From the NCBI GenBank assembly GCA_921293015.1, contig OV121086.1, positions 25,716,254-25,780,253 of the forward strand: a stretch of 64,000 nt of DNA, read 5' to 3'. Source of the stretch: Phorcus lineatus (Eukaryota; Mollusca; Gastropoda; Trochida; Trochidae). The notes below the pieces were generated by a model. That model did no database searches, had not been told where the DNA came from, and saw only the letters and a program-made list of their open reading frames with translations. The translations under genes and the position numbers were made by a program. This document shows positions 57,080 to 64,000 of the stretch, piece after piece (the stretch's first letter is position 1; each line of letters opens with the position of its first letter).

Positions 57080-57960
57080 ACCCCCTGAACCACCCCCTTG
57101 GATCCACCACTGCCTATGTGGAGTTACTTCCCTGGTGGCCATTAGGTCCATGTGGCTGTCACAATCAACAGTTGACCTTTATGTGCATACTTGTATAGCA
57201 ACTAATGTCATCTCTATGAAAACATCATCGTTTGATGACTTAGGTTTAAATTGTTCATTCCCCCTTCGTCGCAATCACTGATCTCTTTTATACATGTAAT
57301 GTTAACATTATCTTTATGTTCAAATAAGTTGACAGTTGTACTTCGCGGTTTCTTTTTCTGTTCGGAAACTCTTCCCATGATCTTAATATTGTCTCATGAA
57401 TATGTATGTCACTTAAGAAAGATTTTATTCTGAAAACTTTAGCTTCCTATGTCAGTTTTGGTTTTGGATAATCATCCCAAATATTCACCCCTGTCATTTG
57501 CATATTATAAGGGGCAGGACAAGGAGATTTAGTCAGTCGTCGACGTACAAATTTGGATCAGCTAGGAGCAAGGTTCATCACCACAGAATTTCAGATGGAC
57601 GGCGGACAACGGGCCATGCCATAAGCTATCTGACCTTTAGTTCCGATGAGTAAACAAGTATTTCATTTTATTTTGAGAACATTTACAAAATTGTTAGTAA
57701 GCTGATAAACAAAATAACAGTTTAAGTCGTCAAACGAATCTCGCTTTAATCCCTCGATTGTAATTTTCATCGAGATGACTCCTAATATCGGTTTGTGGAT
57801 GATAAACTCTATGAAGAATGCCTCTGTCATAAATATATATAAATTACTATTAATTAATTATTATTATTTCAGGTATATCGCACTCACGACGGGGTGCGCT
57901 TGATTTGTTTGCCCTCCGAGCTGAAACGACAGGCGCCAATAAGCAATGTCCCCCTAAACT

Positions 57961-58068
57961 GCAATCTCATTGAAATCAGCTCGAAAATTGTCCCTCGTAC
58001 CTCGCCGCGTTTCTTGAAACGCAGCGAGATACGAGGGACAAGGTTCGAGCTGATTTCAATAAGATTGC
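57961..58068. repeat. Fold-back MITE-like palindrome with 9-10 bp flanking direct repeat
   Basis: Arms gcaatctcattgaaatcagc... (57961 inward) and ...gctgatttcaataagattgc (ending 58068) pair over about 50 bp. They share the gtccctcgtaNctcgc core around a loop of a few bases. The flanks repeat ccctaaactg (57952-57961 and 58068-58077), looking like a target-site duplication of 9-10 bp, the length produced by Mutator-like elements. Confidence 0.75.
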
Positions 58069-58264
58069 CCTAAACTGTAAACGGCATAAAAATGAGTATC
58101 TTTGCAGACGCGACAAAAAAGATTGGTGGAAGTGATCAGCTTTTTGTGTGTTCAGTTTTCTAGCCTCGCAAAAATGATCCTATGTTTTTAAAATGTACCA
58201 ATATGAAAAGATTGTGAATGTCTAATTATTTCCTCTTTGTTTATGAATAAGGTTTGAGGTATTT

Positions 58265-58366
58265 TATCATCCTGCTACATCAGCGTATTTGTATCCGCGT
58301 ACAGATCCTTCAAATATTTGAAGGAGCTATACGCGGGTAAAAATACGCTGAGGTAGCAGGATGGTA
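58265..58366. repeat. Fold-back MITE-like palindrome
   Basis: Arms atcatcctgctacatcagcg... and ...cgctgaggtagcaggatggt pair over about 46 bp, including gtatccgcgtacagatcctt / aaggagctatacgcgggtaa, with almost no loop. Similar in core words to the palindrome at 6476-6614. Confidence 0.75.
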
Positions 58367-60472
58367 TTTTAATCTGTAATGTTAAGGTATAAAGTTAGTT
58401 CTCTCCCAACCGAGGTAGCTCCTATATAATTCTTTTACTAACCTCGGACGTTTCTCGTTCTAGAAATGTAGAAGCCCGATTTGATGCTATCAAAGTTAGT
58501 TTTGCAATCAACGACGCCGTTTCAAAAGTTATCATTTCAAAGCTCAACTTTATTCTTATGTAAAATTTTGGGTCTTCTTTACAGAGCACATTCGCATTAT
58601 TGAGTATCATTGCATAGACCTCAGTGACAACAAATATACTATCCATGCATCAGTGTTTTCATCGACTGATATTTTGCTTATAGTTCGTGTTGCAATATTC
58701 GGGTAATCTGCCGGAAGATCGAGACGCGCGTATCAGGGAAGAGGTTTGTTTAGGAATTTATGATTGAGCGACCTCGATGGGGAGTTAATGACAGTAACAA
58801 TGTCAAACAAAACCTGCCAATGCCGGTACAGTCAGTTTTAGGATTCACTTTTGAAAGCTTTGAAAGCAGGTCTTCCAAAATAAAATGAAAAGCATCAATG
58901 TGTGTAAAAGGGACAATGGCACCAAATATTCATCATCGCCATGACTTGAATAGTGTCTTTTCCTATTGTTACAGGAGAAAGGAGCAATATAAGTAAATAT
59001 TTCATGTTCTTGTCTCTTTTGTGAAAGTTTCCGCTGACAGAAGTAATAACCTTCAAAAACCTTGCCCGTAGTACGAACGCTTGTATTAGAAGATGAAAAA
59101 CAAATAGCCATGTTCTAAGATGATTCTATTTAAAAGTATATAAAGATGTTAAAAGTATTTTGTGTGTCAAACATTATCTGAACTATACTGGCTTTACAAG
59201 TTTTTTAAAAACTGGAAATAATCTTTACATAGAGAAATATAACTATCAATAATTTTTATATAAAACACATGGTTCTCATTTCTATTGCATAATTTTGACA
59301 GTGTAAATAGATATACTGTATATCACAATTACTTTTCTGCTTACGTTGATGATCAACTCTGTATTTGCGATCTGATCGGGCTTCGCTTAATTAGTGTTAT
59401 ATGATAATTAATTCTAAATACTGGAATGAAGTGTCACAAGGGGGGCTATTCCTCATTTTGTTTCCTTAATTCTGTATAAATAACCATGGAACACCTTGAA
59501 AAATTGTAGGTACAAAATAGTGGCGTCACCAAGGTCATGCACATTTGATTTAGAGCATTTAACTTAAACATGTTTATTTTGTCATTTCATGTAGATATAC
59601 AAGAAAACAGGAAACATTGATTCTTGACATTTCAACCCAACATTTGAACTCACTCTGTAGTCTAAGAAAAACCAGCAGACTATCGTCCAGTTTTCCTAAG
59701 AATAGCTTTGTGTGTACAATATTTACCAACCTCAAAGAATCTTTTTCTCTAAATGATTGTTAGTTCTTTTTTGATAACTTCATTGTACTTTATTCGCTTT
59801 ATTTCCTGAACATGCTAAAAACCTTTTAAAGTAATTTTAGTGTAAGCAGTACAAAATGATCAAGCCTATTTTACTTTCATCATATCTTTTCATCCATGGA
59901 AATAGAATACGAAGACATTTCAGTATCTCAAAAGATCCAGGTTAATTTATCGAAAGTCTGCTTCCCATGCTATAATGATAAACCTCCGTTGAACTGAAAA
60001 CAGTTTTCCTTGCTTTGATTTTGGTAACACTAAATCCTAGAGCAAGACAATGCTCATATAGAACCTCTAATTGTCTATGGTAACCAACAATGTACAAGAT
60101 CATAGAGAAAAAGGTTCAGGCTCGATCACGATAAACTCCAACTCATGAAGTGAACTAAGAGTGATCGTGCTTATCTAGACATATTAAATACAAAACCAAT
60201 TGTGGACTATCCTGCAGCGAAGACGGGTCAACATGCTTCAGGTAGATATTTCCTCAACATGACAGCTTTTCAGTTAAACTGAAATAAGCGCGAAAGCAAA
60301 TTTTAGCATTTCCGACAGGGTGAAAACACAATGGATCGTTTTCATACTTGACGTTAAACAACGCTGCACATATAACAACTATTTATGATAAAATTTTGTA
60401 GAGATACGAATCCCTAAACCGAATAGATAACTTTTGTCGACATCTTAATATTTCAGGTTGATTTTATTGAAT

Positions 60473-60478
60473 TTCCAT
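60473..60478 (-). terminator. Candidate poly-A signal of the AMP-ligase gene
   Basis: AATAAA on the minus strand about 70 bp after the final stop at 60545. Placement is right for a short 3' UTR; no cDNA support. Confidence 0.4.
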
Positions 60479-60544
60479 ACAACTGCGTTCCATTAGCCAA
60501 AGAAGTTAAATGATAATAACGACACCAATACTAACGGACAAAAC

Positions 60545-62176
60545 CTATAGATTCAGCTGCCGTCTCGCCATGTCTGCCAGTAGCCTGCGACTCAGTTTGT
60601 AAGTGTTAGTTTGAGGGAACTCCTCGAAGAAAAGGACATACTTGGGGATCACGTTCAGACCTGAGTCATCCTCAAGAACAAGTTGTGTTTTGCAGAAGAG
60701 GATGATGTCCTCAGTCGTTGGCTTGGATTTTACTGAGGTATCGAGCTTGACGCATGCGCAGATCTGGTGGTGGAGGATCGAGTTGGGGACGGGGACGATG
60801 ACAACTTCTGTTACTCCGGGACAAAGGACAAGCTTTTGCTCCAGCCAGCTGGGATAGAGGATGTAGGAGCCGTGCATGATGGCGTCTGAACTCCGCCCCT
60901 CCACAAACAGACACCCATCCCCTCTGAGGTAACCCACGTCTCCGGTGCGGAACCATCCTCCAGGAAGGAAGCTGCCCCAAGATAAAACGTCTGCGCCCAG
61001 GTAGCTATTACAGATAGTCGGAGAGCGAACCAATACCTCACCTCATGTCTCTACTGGTACCGACTTCAGACCCCTGTCCACAATCTTCACATCAATACCC
61101 CGATAGACTAGCCCTGTCATGTTATCAAGCTGCTCTTTAGATTCAAGGTCAAAAAGTTTTCTGGATACAAGAAATAATTCTGTTGACCCGTAGACAACAG
61201 TGAGGGACTCAATTAATTGTCCAATAACTCTGAAGTGTTGCTTCTTGACTGGCTGACCTCCTGAAACTATGCCAGTCAGCCTGTGATGCAGTCCAGATGT
61301 CAGTCGTTGTTTATGAACCTGTATAAGGAATGATGGAACCATATACGCAACTGGGATCTTCTCTCTGCATATCACGCTCCAAATGAAAGCAATTCTGTCT
61401 GGAACAGGTCCAAAGAACTCATCGATGGCGACCCTAGTGCAGCCTGAAAAGAGATACTGAGCCGGAAATCCGCCCACCCATCCAAGGGGGAAACAGTTGA
61501 AGTAGCGGGTGTCGGGGCGGAGGTGGAGGATCTGGCTGATGGTGTAACTGTAGGTGAGGAGCGAGGCGGATGTGTGAGTCACAAGCTTGGAGTAACTCCC
61601 TGATGTCGTGAAGATAGAGACCACTTCGCCCGGCCCCTTCGCTTCACTTGTAAACTTCTCAGGACCAAGAGTCTGAAGAAAGTTCTGTTTGATGAAGACA
61701 GCTTTTTTAAGATGAGGAATATGTTCACTTTCTATAACCGCTGAATCGTCAAACTCCTCATATCCTCCAAAATGTTGTTTACAAACATTCCAAGGATTTT
61801 GCTCAGTGTTAATATTCAGAATCAGAAACAAGCATTTGGATTTCTGGAGAGAGCTGATGAAGTCCTCCCCGTCTGAACGTAACAGCTGACCGTTCATTGA
61901 CACAGCTCCGACCAACTGTACTCCGAACTCGGCCACCACACGCTCCGGACAGTTTGGAAGACAGATGCACACGATGTCCCCAGGCTGGACGCCATGCTGC
62001 TTCAGTCTGGAGGCGAACCTACTGGACAAGTCGAGCGCCTGGGCCCGGGACAACTCTCGTCTGCCTGCTGCACTCCAGAAGATGAAGGCGGGAGTCTCGC
62101 CGTCTCTCTCCCCCAACAGCCTGATTCGGTCGACCAATGTCTGTCCCTTGCAGCAGTGGTCAGTAATGGCGGACAT
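60545..62176 (-). pseudogene. Acyl-CoA synthetase-like AMP-binding protein, interrupted by an in-frame TGA
   Basis: Members of this superfamily activate a carboxylate with ATP to an acyl-AMP, then form a thioester. The coding sequence from ATG 62176 runs uninterrupted for 377 codons to a TGA at 61043-61045 (after SVPVET). It continues in the same frame from GEVLVRSP to a stop at 60545, about 542 residues in all, a normal length. Motifs are PNCPERV (N-terminal), IFTTSGSYSKLVTH at the P-loop (usual form TSGTTGxPKG, so atypical), FPLGWVGGF, VYGSTELF (A5), GWFRTGDVGYL (A7), GRSSDAIMHGSYILYPSWLE (A8/hinge) and TNTYKLSRRL (C-terminal catalytic Lys). A good acceptor (cttgcag) ends at 62194, so a 5' non-coding exon is likely, with a donor candidate at 62466. 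Whether the TGA is a real nonsense allele, readthrough or an error is unknown. Confidence 0.85.
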
Positions 62177-62469
62177 TATATCGTTCTTATTATCTGCAAG
62201 TGAACCAGCAATAGTCACGAAATGATAACAAACAACAGAAACATAAGTGCATGTGCAAAGCTTGATGATGATGTGATGTGTGACATCCCTTAACATTCTT
62301 ATAATCTTATTAACTTTTATCAGATTTGGGAATTTGAAATCAATGCGCAAACCGATAAAGTCTAAAGATTTGGCAGAATTTCTGTAAAAAAGGATTCAGC
62401 ATGAAATAAATCATAGAAAAAAGAGAAACGGTCCTACCTTAAGAAAGTCTTAAACCCGGACCTTACTTG

Positions 62470-64000
62470 AGATGTATGTGCACACACGGTCCTCCACCTG
62501 ATCAGTATTCACAAACACGGGGTACATGCCACGTGGGTCACAGCGCAGCCTTCAAGTCGTATAGCCCTCAGAAGATATATGTTCATGGACTTATACTAGT
62601 GATGTGCAACATAAACTACCGCAGTAAAGAAAACTTGGTAAATTTACTATTAAAAAAGATTATTTCAAGAATGAAAGCTTATCTGTTCTTTTATCATGAT
62701 CAGTTTTCAGTACATAAAACCTTTGTTGTTATTATTATCATATCATTATCGAAAGTTGTGCATTATCTTTACTCCGTTTCAATGTTTCGAAAATGATCGT
62801 TACTGTTCAAGGCGATACTGCCAAGAGTAAATGATGACTCAGGTTTTTTTAAGTTGTCTTGTCACTGAATTATCCGTAGGACAGCGATGATATATATTTT
62901 TTTACAACTGCCGTAGCTTTAGGGGTGTTTCGAAATTCTAGTCATGGAAATGCACTGAACTTCGAACTTTATATACATTATACATTAACAATACATGACA
63001 ACCCATTTCTCACCGCAACCTGTTTAATGGCTCTTGTCTCTGGAATTACTCCTTGATTTTCATATTTGATTATCCTCTTATACATGCAAAACACCAATTA
63101 TCATGATGTTTACCCAAAACATCTAGAACATGTCATGAGATGTATTACTTTTTACTCAAAATTGAAACGAGGAGGAACCTGCCGGTCTCTCCAACCACTG
63201 ATATATGTTGAGAGGTCTGCAGTGTGTAAAGTGAAACAAATCCGATTTCAAATCATCGGCTAATTATTTTGATGGTCAATTTTGCATAATATAAATTTTC
63301 AGAGAAATATCTTATTAACCTGTTTATACACCTACGTCATTAATGCCTGATTGTATCAATTAATTTTACTGACCGTATTATTTTGGTTATTTCAAATTAT
63401 ACAATTTGAAAATTTAAAAAATGCAGTACATTCAAATATTAATTGTCAATGTTGCCACGGACGTATATAGACTTTATATTGCATAATATCAAAGCACATA
63501 GAAACATCTTACCTTGGAGAATTACTATTCGTCTTGATGGTCGCTCCGTATGTTTCAAACATAACAAATGTCATCAAATCACTCGTATCTAAGATTTTGA
63601 ATTCGACATACCAACGGAACGGTAAACATTAAATGACACAGAGTATCTTTCATAGATTTTGATTAAGAGTCAAAAGTCAGGTTTTCGCCGGAGTCAGGTT
63701 TTCGATCAAAACCTGTTTATTGTCCCTATATGCCAGAAACAAGCACTACTTCTTGATAAAAAAACCCCACCTTATTTACAGTTTTACACATTTTACCCCA
63801 ACAATATACTCTGTGCCCCTTAATGTCGAGGTGCTTGCTCCTCGGAAGGACGTTTTATGCGTTATTTTACGTGCGCTTCAACGGTGACATTGACATTTTC
63901 AGGATTTAATGGTAAAATGAAAGCAAGAGAAAGAGTGAGACCATTAGAGTGATTTTAGTCATTTAGTCAGGGACCTATATCATGTCCTTTAGTATTATAC
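62470..64000. other. Non-coding right end of the window
   Basis: Probably the promoter side of the AMP-ligase gene. Apart from a possible first-exon donor (ctcaa|gtaagg on minus at 62467/62466) and a short direct repeat agtcaggttttcg (about 63675-63705), I see nothing to annotate. Confidence 0.35.

Larger units (their letters stand above)
55100..60472. other. Large intergenic region with SINE and palindromes, no gene seen
   Basis: Between divergent-side NAMPT and the 3' end of the AMP-ligase gene. It contains the SINE at 55763, a G-rich patch at 57056-57079, two palindromes at 57961 and 58265, and a decayed repeat fragment near 57590. Short frames (for example 56834-57088, 58422-58646, 58845-59111) have no recognisable domain. 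Confidence 0.45.

Noticed and set aside
61043-61045. TGA read as selenocysteine
   Set aside because: The position is not a redox-active or conserved Cys in acyl-CoA synthetases, and I saw no convincing SECIS-like element near 60473-60545. A nonsense change is simpler.

Overview
This is a stretch of animal nuclear genome. It is AT-rich, its genes carry introns with GT/AG boundaries, and it is loaded with retroelements, DNA-transposon relics, fold-back elements and minisatellites. The tRNA-derived and second SINE types, with a shared internal domain, together with the repeat style, suggest a lophotrochozoan and most likely a mollusc, perhaps a gastropod. That assignment is an inference from repeat and protein character, not a species identification.

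Five cellular genes can be reconstructed. (1) A LETMD1-like mitochondrial membrane protein lies on + in eight exons (1800-5539), with its 5' end unresolved. (2) A small HMGA-like AT-hook protein lies on + in nine coding exons (22982-27128), with a long 3' UTR ending near 28980. (3) A two-exon CD225/dispanin (IFITM-like) membrane protein lies on + (37391-41612), with a 3' UTR ending near 43480. (4) A complete nicotinamide phosphoribosyltransferase (NAMPT) gene lies on - in nine exons (55043-47061), and all the active-site residues I checked are present. (5) An acyl-CoA synthetase-like AMP-binding protein lies on - with its coding region in one exon (62176-60545), interrupted by a single in-frame TGA. 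No operon-like logic applies; these are independent genes.

Between them: 0.9-8.9 kb holds LETMD1 plus dispersed unclassified repeats. 8.94-9.65 kb is a 29-bp minisatellite. 9.73-14.65 kb is a nearly full-length CR1/L2-type LINE on -, with PHD/esterase ORF1 and endonuclease-reverse transcriptase ORF2, broken by a perfect 80-bp fold-back duplication. 14.87-15.84 kb is a mariner relic and 17.2-18.3 kb a Tc1-like relic. 18.75-19.07 and 20.34-20.89 kb are minisatellites. 29.64-34.73 kb is a roughly 5-kb minisatellite of mixed 56/54-bp units with higher-order structure. SINEs lie at about 34.97, 39.95 and 55.76 kb, a 5'-truncated RNase H-bearing LINE at 35.5-36.2 kb, and a 0.9-kb non-autonomous DNA transposon sits inside NAMPT intron 2. 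Several compact palindromes (1.26, 6.48, 35.4, 39.03, 57.96, 58.27 kb) look like fold-back MITEs.

I found no convincing new multi-gene system. The items most worth following are the interrupted AMP-ligase gene, the perfect LINE fold-back, the 3' tail shared by the LINE and both SINE types, the phase-0 modular HMGA-like gene, the TISU-like start of NAMPT, and the higher-order minisatellite.
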